From a virus: a stretch of 50,800 nucleotides of DNA. Location: positions 1-50,800 of IMG/VR virus record IMGVR_UViG_3300022937_000032; one strand, written 5' to 3'. Position 1 is the first letter of the stretch; each line of letters opens with the position of its first letter. Made by a program: the position numbers and the translations under genes. The notes beneath the pieces are model-generated. The model had not been told where the DNA came from. It saw nothing but the letters and a program-made list of their open reading frames with translations, and ran no database searches. Shown piece after piece: positions 34,601 to 43,000 of this stretch.

Positions 34601-37600
34601 ATTACAGTTAATGTTGGGGTTGGCGCAGGTGGAGCTCATACATTCGTAACCGTAGAAAAACATGCTGTAACTAAACTAAGTTATAATTCTCAAGGTCAAT
34701 ACGCAAGAGAACAATTACAAGCTAACAAGGATTTCTTGGCTGCTGAAGTTAATGCATGGATTGACGATAACTACTTTGTATTTGATGGAGCAAAATGTTC
34801 AAGAGATACAGGTTTAATTCTTGATGCAGTACGAAGAGATGTTGCATCAGGTTCAAATTATCATGCGGTATTTAACGGTCTATCATATAGATTAGGCGGA
34901 GCTGGTGCTCAATTAGTTTATCAAACTCAATTGACAGAAACTGTTGCTGCTATTAATTACTTAAAAGATAAAGCTGCAGCTGAATCAGCAATTACAGGAA
35001 CTGCCTTAACAAGATCAAATGCAGCATTTGATGAAATCATTGATATTTTACAAAACAGTGAAACTGCTGCAGATGCCATATCGTTCGGATCTAACTCTGT
35101 ATCTGCTAATCATACTATTGCACGACAGATATTACAATTAAACAAAGCATTCATGCAAGCAGAAGTAACTGCCTTTATTGCACAACAATTCCCAACATTA
35201 ACTTATGATGTTGCTAAATGTGAAAGAGATACAGGATATCTTGTTGATGCAATATCTTGGGACATTCAACATGGTTCTAATACAGCTGCTGTTAACTTCG
35301 CAAGAATGTATTACGACAATGCAATTGCCGTATTACCTGAAGAACAAATTTTACCAACAGCAAAAACTTGGGAACATATCGCAAATGTTGCTTATGACAT
35401 TGTAAGGGATGTTGCAGTTACACCAACAACAGGTAATGGTGCTTCACAAAATCAATCATTAACTGATGCAGGTCTTGAAGTTGGAGAATCTGTAAGAGCA
35501 GGAATTAATATTACAACTCAAGTTATTAGAGATAAAAATAGAGACCATTTACCTGCATACATTGAACCTATTGTTGAAACAGGAATGGAATCTGCTGTAA
35601 GTGTTCTTGATGGTATTACAGAAAATCTTCAGTTATCAGTTATAGATTACTTAAGACAAGAACATAACGGATTGCCTTATAGCAAAGCAAAATGTACAAG
35701 AGATGTTGGATTAATTGTTGATGCGGTATCAAGAGATATTGAATACGGCGGAAATGAAAATACTGTTGAAATCTTTGAGTATTACTTCAAGAGATTCAAT
35801 ACAACATCAGCCGATTACGAACAATTAAGATCTACTAACGTATTGCCGGTTGAGGTAAGAGGACAATTTAAAACATTATCTGAATACCAAGATACTGCTA
35901 ATGTATCAGGTTTAAGAGAAGCAATTAATACTCTACCTTATGAACAACGCATTCCAACTAAATTGGCATTTGCTCATTTAGCAGATGTTGCTGAAAAGAT
36001 TGTTAAAGAAGTTGCTCATACACCTACAAGTGGTAATGCATTAACTCAAGATACAACAGGTACACCTGCTGATGTGGCAACTGGTACTGCTGTTCATGAT
36101 TTAATTAATTCAATTGCTGAATTAGTTGACAATGTTAATATTGAAGAGGCTGAAATGCCTACAGTTGTTAAAGCAACCTTTGATCCTAACAGAACATTGG
36201 CAAGAAAACAATTACAAAGAAATAGACAGTTTATTATTGAAGAAGTAAATGGATATATTCATGATCGTTGGTTTGCATTTGATGGAGATCTATGTAAGAG
36301 AGATATCGGTCTTATCTTAGATGCAGTTGCTAATGATGTATTAACAGGTTCTAACTTTAATTCAATATTCAACGGTCTTGCTTATAGGGCTGGAACAACA
36401 AGTACAGATTCAGTCATTAATGAAGAATTATCAGAAACAGTTAAAGCAATAGAATACACAAGAGATCTTGCTGTTGCCGCAGTTACTGATGCTGCTATGA
36501 AACAAAGAACATTAGATTCATTTAATGAAATCATTGATATTATGACTAACGGTTCTGCGGCTGCTGATGTAATTGATTATACAGCGGTATCACCAAGCTT
36601 CAATAGACTTAATGCAAGAAACCAATTACAAAACAACAGAACATTCTTAATTGCTGAAATGACAGCATGGCTTGCAGCAAATAGACCATCATTAACATAT
36701 GATGTTGCTAAATGTGAAAGAGATGTTGGTTACTTAATTGATGCGGTTTCGTTTGATATTCAAATGGGTGGAAACTTTGCTACCATTAATGACGCAAGGT
36801 TATATTTTGAAAATGCGGTGGATTCAGTATTACCTGTAGATCAAAGACAACCTACAGCTGATGCATTTGCTCATATTGCCGCTTGCGCTGAATTAATTTG
36901 TTTAGATACAGATATCGGTGGATTGAAATCAGTAGGCAACGCTGAAACTCAAAACTTTACTGCAGGTTCAGCAGGAGCAGCAACGGCTGCTGAAGTAGAA
37001 TCATTAATTAATATTGTTGCTAATTCAATTGTGAATAATACATTATTAATGAATCCTGTTAAAGAAGGACCTAATGCAAGTTCATTCAATGCAGTTAATG
37101 CTGGTGCTTATAATCAAATCCTTGGAATTAAAACAACAGCTCAAGATGGTGTAATTAGTCATCTATCTAAATTCTTCGAAGTATTACCATATAACGAAGC
37201 AAAATGCAAGAGAGATGTTGGTTATATCGTCGATGCAATTTCACATGATATTCAATACGGTGGAAATGCTGCAACCGTAAATACTGTTAATATGTATTTC
37301 ACAAACGGTATTAATACAGGATTACCAATTGAGCAAAGATTAAAAACAAAAGATGCATATTTACACCTAGCAAAAATTGTGGAACATGTTGTTGGTGCTA
37401 AATCAATTACAACAACTGAATTCCCAAGAGAGAAAACATATTGGACAGGTGATAGATTATTAGCAAACGAATATTGGAATGGTATTCCTTCTTATCAAAC
37501 AATAGAAACTCAAGACTTTGCAGTACATGGTGCAAATCCTGATACTTGTATGGCTGCAAGACAACTCGTTGAGATTATTGCCAACGGTGTTGATGATGCA

Positions 37601-39508
37601 TACGAAGTTAAAAATACAATACCTGAAAGAATTGATGTATTACAAACTTGGATGGGAGATAACTATATTGCATCTAAGGAATTGGTTGAAAGACAAGCCG
37701 ATACATATTCAGAAGGTGTAATTAATTACATATCAGCTGTTCATAATGGATTGAGTTTCCCTGAAGCAAAATGTAGAAGAGATATCGGTTACTTAATTGA
37801 TGCGGCTTCTCATGATGTTCAGCATGATACAAATTATGCCACAAGAATCGTTACACAAATTTACTTCGAGAATGGAATATCTGTATTACCTGCAGCTACA
37901 AGAACACAAACCGCTGATGTTTATCAATTCTTAGGAGATGCGGTTGAGCAGGTGGTTCAAGAGATTCCTGTAACGAATGCAAGTACATATACTTTATTAC
38001 AACAGAACACCGCAGGTACAGCCGCTACGGCTACCGAAGGAACAAGAGTTCACGATTTAATTGGTTATGTTGAAACTGCTATACGTGAAAATGATCTTGA
38101 CCAATTACCTGCACTATCTTCAACAGCAACATGGCCTGCGGCTGAATTAACAGCAGCAGCAATCACTATTGACGATAATTCCGAAGAACTTGCTTCTGAT
38201 GTAACTGAATATATTAATAACAACTTTAATGTATTGGATTACAACAAAGCAAAATGTAGAAGAGATGTTGGATACTTGCTTGATGCATTCAGCTTCGACT
38301 TGAACTTCGGTGGTAATACTGCTTCAAGATGGAATGCTGATTTCTACTTCTGGAATCAAATATACAGATTGCCTGAAGATCAAAGAATTCCTACAGCAAA
38401 ATCATATCGTCATCTAGGTAAAATTTGTAAAGATATTGTAATTGGTGAATACCCAGGACAAGTAATACTTGGTGAATTAGGAACAGAAGAAGAAAGCAAT
38501 AAAGTTGTAAAACTTGCTGATATATTCTATAAGACACAATTGTATAATGATACTAAGTACTTACCAATTAAGGAAGAACCAGATTATACATACAGCCAAG
38601 GAACATTCACTGATGCTCAAAATATCATTGGGCAAAGGAGAAAAGATTTACAAAAAGATACTGTAAGATTTGTTAATTCTTCATACGACTTCATTGATAT
38701 TAATCTAACAAGACGTGATGCAAGAAACTTATTAACAGCAGTAATGAACGACTTCAAATTTGAAGATCTTCAAGTAAGTTCTCCAAGCTATACAACAAAC
38801 GGTAATCAAAATGCTGTAAGAACATTTACATCATCATTATTCAACTATGATGGAACACATGTATTCCCAGTATTCAATCCATCTATTTCAGGATTGAAAT
38901 ACAAAGGTTCAGTTAACGATGTTGCTGACTTAGCATCATTAACAGGAATGAAACCAAACTGGGCTTATATTGTTGCGACTGATTATTCAACAAACTATTA
39001 TGCAGGAGATATATATTATTGGAATGGAATTCAATTCGTCAATGCAGGCGCAAATGATACTTCATTATTAGATGCCTTCACTGGTGCATGGGATAGAATG
39101 AGAACATATCTTGTAAATAACCTATCACCTGATGGAGATCATTCTGCAATGATAGAAGGATTGTTTAACGATTGTCTGAAAGATAACGTATTAAGACCTA
39201 ATACATTAACGTTCGGATCATTGGTTGAATCCATTGCCCACCAGTTTAACGGTGCTTCTGCTGGTGTTAACAGAAATGCGTTGCCTCTAAACTTTAGAAA
39301 CTTAGGACAACCAATTTCTGCTATTGCTTCTGTACTGAATGAGGATGGCGGTAGAATTCGTTGGTCAGGTGCTGACGAATTAAACAACCAATACTTCGCA
39401 AGAGGATTAAGAATCAACGGTAGGACCGGTAGAATTGAAGGAAGACCATTTACATCTTCTGTAAGAAAACTCGCAAGAAGAGCTTCGAACAGTAGAGCGG
39501 TAGTTTAA
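28649..39508 (+). CDS. Giant virion adhesin or fibre protein (3,619 aa) built from three repeat families
   Basis: One uninterrupted frame takes up over a fifth of the window. Residues 1-60 (ISELGSITGANTRSEDLLVI) are an attachment start seen in marine phage fibres. Residues about 90-330 are pentapeptide-like beta-helix repeats (ANNITITDS, FNDGTGNNVVLTNS). Residues about 415-720 (HVDAGSGNDDWPGSQMQPVR, HISVGPGTYYTKGN) look like a single-stranded right-handed beta-helix of a fibre or depolymerase type. Residues about 800-3,230 contain 11 helical 'KCxRDxG' units, with 8 beta units ('ATYDPxTG ... GxGGxHTFV') at about 1,040-2,010, two of them nested inside sister units. The C-terminus (DELNNQYFARGLRINGRTGR) is basic and conserved in similar large cyanophage structural proteins. 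No catalytic motif was recognised. It likely forms a long host-contact fibre; the function is inferred. Confidence 0.78.
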   Translation: MAKISELGSITGANTRSEDLLVIVNLVQGDDGTKNITRKELVEAIQYEIFSRITITGGSISGVVMRDSRLDNVEIDNSEIEDTDFLRGTIADTRIFDSTANNITMTYSSFNFGTLLNSTANNITITSSSFADGTGNNNIFNNTTLLDGSANNFVITDSSANNITITDSTANNIIITNSQFNEGTGNNVVLTNSIIDNSTFRDGTVNNSVIEQSDFNNGELADSTGTNIQLDDSSFADGTISTSIITDSEFLDGIANNVAITDSTFTSGDIFDSNANNVIITNSQFNDGTGNNVVLTNSTIDDSVFSDGTISNTTFTGTMDNVVATNMQIRSSSADGLGANNSTFENGGISQSTFSGGVIDTSKLVDFDMDLTKEFDPPMDDESYFAIKNEKTGDTEQINFGQLFDEISRRTSQALKIHVDAGSGNDDWPGSQMQPVRTLEKAFELCLEKAGGELNRNAINNSVHISVGPGTYYTKGNLALPDDCSMSSTAGQYATVIELEKGYENNNGILVGSGCYVQGFAYQNFQVDNFDYPEGGFAIAYRPGAKLLRSPYLRDSSQLSNFLRADVEPPLNPYNSKGTLADLGREFTLTNISDTTKFAIDDEIVFSSGAVGFVSYISEIASDSKIHVRNLKNNQGFAVGDVITSESGGTATISAIGIDDFPNREVGRGGGCVLADRRALDTDSLYTYVLCFGFTPRSQNGIGYVARDGAGVNGIGSLSIFVRCAFYALNGGQMTLNNSGTQFGDISMRAKGTTEFFAPKSTNATIIGNTVFADTIDDNADAIIDDVVEYLTANSVNGGLGYKEYDSEKCLRDAGIVLDGTGYDVALDTNYWGRLAGITYRSPISYVVPGEQLVETKGALEYLRDQTKNVFVSANAEINSRIQTSFAELLNVLEYGEENMNGIIWQDTSVARTAARTLLQDNKSFIADELIDWIENNDEFYAYDSAKCRRDVQDYILPAVTNDMQFDTNYNAVTAGRAYYMATAAKVVQQQNNETVAAYKRLKDQVNELIDGDSYLASERSDEAFEEILTILENSGTQFTPSNATYDPSNGLSVITLGTSKNFTPTDVDYDPTTGIMTATIGSHELTTDDHIWFKPEGITFTCNSDGNVTQLAAPQAHHPYYNKPCPIIGVTSNTITLNVGVGAGGVHTFVSSITNAFQSGHGLGKGRKVLLKQNGLVFTCSSDNNTTRHSYPRPTDPAAGSPIEVIGATPSKIVVNVGPGSGGTHTFVEALPNAVSALGSDIRWSDSTSISADKRNARKQLQKNREFLQELVLGYIDENYFRYNSDKCKRDIEEYIVPAVERDILTGTNYNAIQTGIAYRAGTVGTDIVLDDQLLETTGAINNLKDRLKINGGQSGFTVSNATYDPVTGIFTATVGADHGLVAGDFVNFVGEGITFECDSPAVQISHPRPTDPYYGKPVPITSVTATTITMNVGDAGGYTGAHTFVSAVANAIYPSMLRGLSYTPTTATYDPVNGRFEATIGSHDIQPGDYVEFAPESITWTCDSDGNVTQLASPQSHHPYYNHPCPVHSVTSTTIVCYVGPGQGGVHTFVSATANAISHVIGITDNSSEHRSDEAFDKIVGILNSSNKTYSTSTATYDPDTGLSVLTIGSHDLQLGDEIIIAPESLTFTCASDGNATQHTYPTTTITSFTPTAATYDPSTGIFTATIGAHKLKVGDFIEIAQESIVFSCDSDNNATELAAPQPHHPFYKKKIALTDVTGTTITCNVGTGSGGVHTFVSAVSGAITGERQHPAYKKPVVVAAKTATTVTVNVGTGAGGAHTFVSATPNNIKTAEYISTYTPTAATYDAATGEFVATIGQHNLVAGDYIEIKPESVVFTCDSDGNATEHAYPQSHHPAYKTPVRILSVTTDTITTNVGVGAGGTHTFVRADVGAIDSDALVFTDPASHIQHYTPTTATYDPVTGISVVTIPGHNLTTSDWIQFAPYSFTFTCSSDGNATEHSYPRKGDGNYNTPMQITNVAGDDITVNVGVGAGGAHTFVTVEKHAVTKLSYNSQGQYAREQLQANKDFLAAEVNAWIDDNYFVFDGAKCSRDTGLILDAVRRDVASGSNYHAVFNGLSYRLGGAGAQLVYQTQLTETVAAINYLKDKAAAESAITGTALTRSNAAFDEIIDILQNSETAADAISFGSNSVSANHTIARQILQLNKAFMQAEVTAFIAQQFPTLTYDVAKCERDTGYLVDAISWDIQHGSNTAAVNFARMYYDNAIAVLPEEQILPTAKTWEHIANVAYDIVRDVAVTPTTGNGASQNQSLTDAGLEVGESVRAGINITTQVIRDKNRDHLPAYIEPIVETGMESAVSVLDGITENLQLSVIDYLRQEHNGLPYSKAKCTRDVGLIVDAVSRDIEYGGNENTVEIFEYYFKRFNTTSADYEQLRSTNVLPVEVRGQFKTLSEYQDTANVSGLREAINTLPYEQRIPTKLAFAHLADVAEKIVKEVAHTPTSGNALTQDTTGTPADVATGTAVHDLINSIAELVDNVNIEEAEMPTVVKATFDPNRTLARKQLQRNRQFIIEEVNGYIHDRWFAFDGDLCKRDIGLILDAVANDVLTGSNFNSIFNGLAYRAGTTSTDSVINEELSETVKAIEYTRDLAVAAVTDAAMKQRTLDSFNEIIDIMTNGSAAADVIDYTAVSPSFNRLNARNQLQNNRTFLIAEMTAWLAANRPSLTYDVAKCERDVGYLIDAVSFDIQMGGNFATINDARLYFENAVDSVLPVDQRQPTADAFAHIAACAELICLDTDIGGLKSVGNAETQNFTAGSAGAATAAEVESLINIVANSIVNNTLLMNPVKEGPNASSFNAVNAGAYNQILGIKTTAQDGVISHLSKFFEVLPYNEAKCKRDVGYIVDAISHDIQYGGNAATVNTVNMYFTNGINTGLPIEQRLKTKDAYLHLAKIVEHVVGAKSITTTEFPREKTYWTGDRLLANEYWNGIPSYQTIETQDFAVHGANPDTCMAARQLVEIIANGVDDAYEVKNTIPERIDVLQTWMGDNYIASKELVERQADTYSEGVINYISAVHNGLSFPEAKCRRDIGYLIDAASHDVQHDTNYATRIVTQIYFENGISVLPAATRTQTADVYQFLGDAVEQVVQEIPVTNASTYTLLQQNTAGTAATATEGTRVHDLIGYVETAIRENDLDQLPALSSTATWPAAELTAAAITIDDNSEELASDVTEYINNNFNVLDYNKAKCRRDVGYLLDAFSFDLNFGGNTASRWNADFYFWNQIYRLPEDQRIPTAKSYRHLGKICKDIVIGEYPGQVILGELGTEEESNKVVKLADIFYKTQLYNDTKYLPIKEEPDYTYSQGTFTDAQNIIGQRRKDLQKDTVRFVNSSYDFIDINLTRRDARNLLTAVMNDFKFEDLQVSSPSYTTNGNQNAVRTFTSSLFNYDGTHVFPVFNPSISGLKYKGSVNDVADLASLTGMKPNWAYIVATDYSTNYYAGDIYYWNGIQFVNAGANDTSLLDAFTGAWDRMRTYLVNNLSPDGDHSAMIEGLFNDCLKDNVLRPNTLTFGSLVESIAHQFNGASAGVNRNALPLNFRNLGQPISAIASVLNEDGGRIRWSGADELNNQYFARGLRINGRTGRIEGRPFTSSVRKLARRASNSRAVV
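28920..29640 (+). repeat. Pentapeptide-like beta-helix repeats in the giant protein
   Basis: Units such as ANNITITDSTANNIIITNS and FNDGTGNNVVLTNSTIDDS recur with a five-residue rhythm, with Asn/Asp and Ser/Thr at fixed places and a hydrophobic residue facing inward. The pattern predicts a narrow quadrilateral or triangular beta-helix shaft. Confidence 0.7.
31040..38300 (+). repeat. Eleven 'KCxRDxGxxxDA' helical repeats
   Basis: Eleven copies have their Cys codon near 31077, 31490, 32512, 34795, 35218, 35693, 36293, 36714, 37205, 37769 and 38260. Each has Y-x-x-A-K-C-x-R-D, then about 10 residues to a D-x-x-x-G-x-N turn and an aromatic helix. Most are preceded by a helix of the form ARxQLQxNxxFxxxEV. 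The Cys-x-Arg-Asp core is kept in all copies. Confidence 0.82.
31767..34668 (+). repeat. Eight beta-domain repeats ('ATYDPxTG' to 'GGxHTFV'), two nested
   Basis: Eight units of about 95 residues share YDPxTG at the start, a FTCxSDGN middle, a HPxYxxP turn and an HTFV end. Unit 1 is split after ...VITLG and resumes at GHGLGKG; a full unit (about 31824-32127) sits in the gap. Unit 5 is split after ...QHTYP and resumes at HPAYKKP; another full unit (about 33590-33895) sits there. The other units are contiguous. Confidence 0.78.
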
Positions 39509-39530
39509 TTAAGATTAGGAATAAAAGAAA

Positions 39531-39956
39531 ATGCCAATAACAACAATTACAACTTCTCAGGCACCTGACGCAAAACCAGTTGCTAAGAATTTGGTCCTAT
39601 CGACTAACTGGCAGGAAATCATTAATGTACCAAATTATGAAGTTCCTGAATTAGTATTCGGTGGGTCCACAACTGTCGAGCCTGGTGTAGGTGAAATTAT
39701 TTCGCCTTTAGTGTTATGTAATACAACAGCAAATACAGTGAATGTAGATGTTCAGGTATATCGTTACGATGATAATATTACTTATTATCTTCTTCGTAAC
39801 TTACCAGTACCTGGATATGATACTGTTCCTGTTCCTCTGAATGGCCAATTTTTAAAGAGTGGTGATATTTTAGAAGCAAAGGCAAGTGTTGATCTTGCTA
39901 TTCATTCAACATTATCATTCACATTAGGTCAATCAGAAGAAGACGATGTTGTTTAA
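39531..39956 (+). CDS. Small beta-rich virion protein (141 aa)
   Basis: This is a 141-residue protein, mostly beta by pattern, with SPLVLCNTTANTVNVDVQVY and QFLKSGDILEAKASVDLAIH. The layout (an NTT-x-x-x-TV-x-V strand pair, then a 'SGDILEA' hairpin) resembles small beta-sandwich structural proteins found among fibre genes in marine T4-like phages, which may cap or decorate fibres. The acidic end EEDDVV is likely flexible. It lies 22 bases after the giant gene and is probably cotranscribed with it. I do not recognise a characterised family. Confidence 0.72.
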   Translation: MPITTITTSQAPDAKPVAKNLVLSTNWQEIINVPNYEVPELVFGGSTTVEPGVGEIISPLVLCNTTANTVNVDVQVYRYDDNITYYLLRNLPVPGYDTVPVPLNGQFLKSGDILEAKASVDLAIHSTLSFTLGQSEEDDVV

Positions 39957-39960
39957 ACGT

Positions 39961-39968
39961 AATAAATA
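39961..39968 (+). promoter_or_regulatory. Late promoter AATAAATA
   Basis: GTAATAAATA matches the NATAAATA late box and repeats the context of the box at 19690. It starts four bases after the stop of the preceding gene and lies 39 bases before the collagen-like fibre ATG. Confidence 0.58.
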
Positions 39969-40007
39969 TATTATTAATAAAACTTGATTTAAAGGAAAAC
40001 ATACTAA

Positions 40008-43000
40008 ATGGCCAAATTTGGAACATTAACAGGAAGAGGGCAGTTAATCGGTCACGGCGTACCGCAAACCTTTCCTGTCCAATTAGATCCTGCTCCTTTT
40101 GAAGGTGCTATCATATATGCCGATAACGGAGAGTTAAGATACTCTGATGGTTCCGCTTGGCTTCCTTTAGGTACAGGACCACAAGGTACGCAAGGTACAA
40201 CTGGTATTCAAGGTAATCAAGGTGTTCAAGGTGATTACGGTCCTGGCTTTACAATCATTGGTTCTATTGCTGGTCCAGGAGATCAATCAAGTTTAAATAC
40301 AGCTTTCCCAGGAGCCAATATCGGCGATGGTGTAATTGATGAATCCGATGATACTCTATGGATTTATGATGGAACTAATTGGGTTAATATTGGTTCATTC
40401 CGTGGGGTTCAAGGCTTACAAGGTGTTCAAGGTGTTCAGGGTTTACAAGGCCCAATCGGTAATGAAGGTATTCAAGGTGAAAGAGGTTTCCGTGGTTTCC
40501 AAGGTGAACGCGGGGTTCAAGGTTTCCAAGGTGTTCAAGGTCTATTAGGTTTCCAAGGTATTCAAGGAAGACGCGGTCCACAAGGCGTTCAAGGTATCAC
40601 GGGTATTCAAGGTGATCTTGGTTTCCAAGGAACACAGGGACGTGCGGGACCACAGGGTATTCAAGGCATAACAGGTATTCAAGGCGATACTGGATTACAA
40701 GGCTTTGTCGGTTCATACGGTGGAGTATCATTTGAATTTGATTTTAATACTGGAGTTATTGCTCAAGATCCAGGTGCTAACGAATTCGCAATTAATAATT
40801 CTGATATAACATTACCTACAGCTTTATTCATTGATGATCTTGCTAAGAATGGTGCAGATCTATCAGAATTATATGCTTCTATTGATGCAGTCGTAGGTCC
40901 TGTTAAAGGTCTCATTCAAATTACAAACATTGCTGACAATCAAAAATTTGTCACATACGAAATTTCAAATATATCTGATAATACTGGTTGGCATACATTC
41001 TTTGTTAGCCATGTTGCTTCAACAGTATCTGTTGCAGAACTAACATCAAGCCCAGCTTGTATCATTTCATTTACAAGAGTTGGTGATAGAGGTTCTCAAG
41101 GTATTCAAGGTATTAATGGTATTCAAGGTTTCACCGGTATTCAAGGCTCAAGAGGACCACAAGGTACTCAGGGTATTCAAGGACCTCAAGGAGTACAAGG
41201 CCTTACAGGAATTCAAGGTTCACAAGGACTTCAAGGTTTACAAGGACCACAAGGACTTCAAGGTTTACAGGGTAATGATGGTATTCAAGGACATATCGGA
41301 TTTAGTGGTGGCCTAACATTTGATTGGGACTTTAATAATTCTACAACAGAAGGTTTCCCAGGATTAAATCAATGGTTAATTAATAATGCTGATGTTACTC
41401 AAGCAACCACTTTATATATTGACGATTTAACAAACACAGGCCGTAGAGTAGACGGTTTATTTGATTTCTTAGATACATTAACATCTCAACCTAAAGGTCA
41501 AATCTTTATTCGTACTCCAAAAGATACAACATCTGACGATTACGAATTTGTAATTTATAATTTTACTAATTGGACTTGGTCAACATCAGGAACAGGAAAA
41601 GATTGGGGTCACTTTGATATTGAGTGGGTAGCAAGTAGTACATTAGGTGGTACTGATGCAAGCCCAGGTACAAGTTGGCAAAACGGTGCAGTTGCTACTT
41701 ATGGTAATACAGCAATTATTGACTTTATTCCAAATGGCCAACAAGGTATTCAAGGACTTCAGGGTTCTCAAGGATTACAAGGTCTATTAGGTTTCCAAGG
41801 TATTCAAGGACCACAAGGTGTTCAGGGTACTACTGGTATTCAAGGCTTCCAAGGTATTCAAGGTATTCAAGGTGAAGCTGTTCAAGGTAGCCAAGGTACA
41901 CAAGGACTTCAAGGATTACAAGGCCTACAGGGACTTCAAGGATTACAAGGCGAACAAGGTAGTACAGGTATTCAAGGTGTTCAGGGTATTCAAGGATTAC
42001 AGGGACTTCAAGGTATTCAAGGCGAACAAGGTCAATATGGTGGCTTAACTTGGATATGGAACTTCTCAAGTAATATTGTTGGTGGTACAGATCCTGGAAC
42101 AAATAATTGGAAACTTAATAACTCCAACCCAGCAAGTGCTACATTACTTACACTTGATGATATTCCTCTTGACCAATATACTCAAGAGATTGATGCTTTC
42201 TTAGATTGGATTGATTCACAACCAGGAACAGTTAAAGGTTATTTAAAAGTTCAAGAAGGTAATTACGATGATGGGTCTGGTCCTGCTGGTCACCATTGGA
42301 TGGTTTATGAAATTACAGATTGGACTTGGGATTCAGGTTCTAAGAACTACGGTTTCTTTGATGTTACCTATGTTGATGGTAATGTATCAAATTGGCAAAC
42401 ACAAGTTAATGCAATTCACGGTCCTGCCACATTAATTACATTTATTCCACGCGGTCCTGCTGGTATTCAAGGTGCGCAAGGTACTCAAGGTTTATTAGGT
42501 CTTCAAGGTTCAACAGGACAAGGTTTACAAGGACCACAAGGTTTACAAGGTTCATTAGGTTTACAAGGTGCTGAAGGTTCATTCGGTGGTATTACATTTG
42601 ATTATACATTTAGTACTGATACATTAAACAATGACCCAGGTCCTGGTAATTTAAAATTCAATAATGGTACATATTCATCAGCAACAGCAATGTACATTGA
42701 TGATAGAGATGATAACTTTGTTGATATTCAACCTTTCTTAAGAACAATTGATGATTCAACAAGTCCTATTAAAGGTCATTTCAAGGTTACGAAAAAATCT
42801 CAACCTGAAGTATTTGCCGTATTTACAATCTCAGGTCTAACCGAAGTCACAGGATATTTTAATGTTACTTGTGCATATGTAAATGGTAATGGTTCATTCT
42901 CTGATGGAGAAGATATTACAATTACATTCGCAAGAACAGGTGATGCTGGTGCAACAGGTGCAACAGGACCTCAAGGTGTTCAAGGTTTCATTGGTATTCA

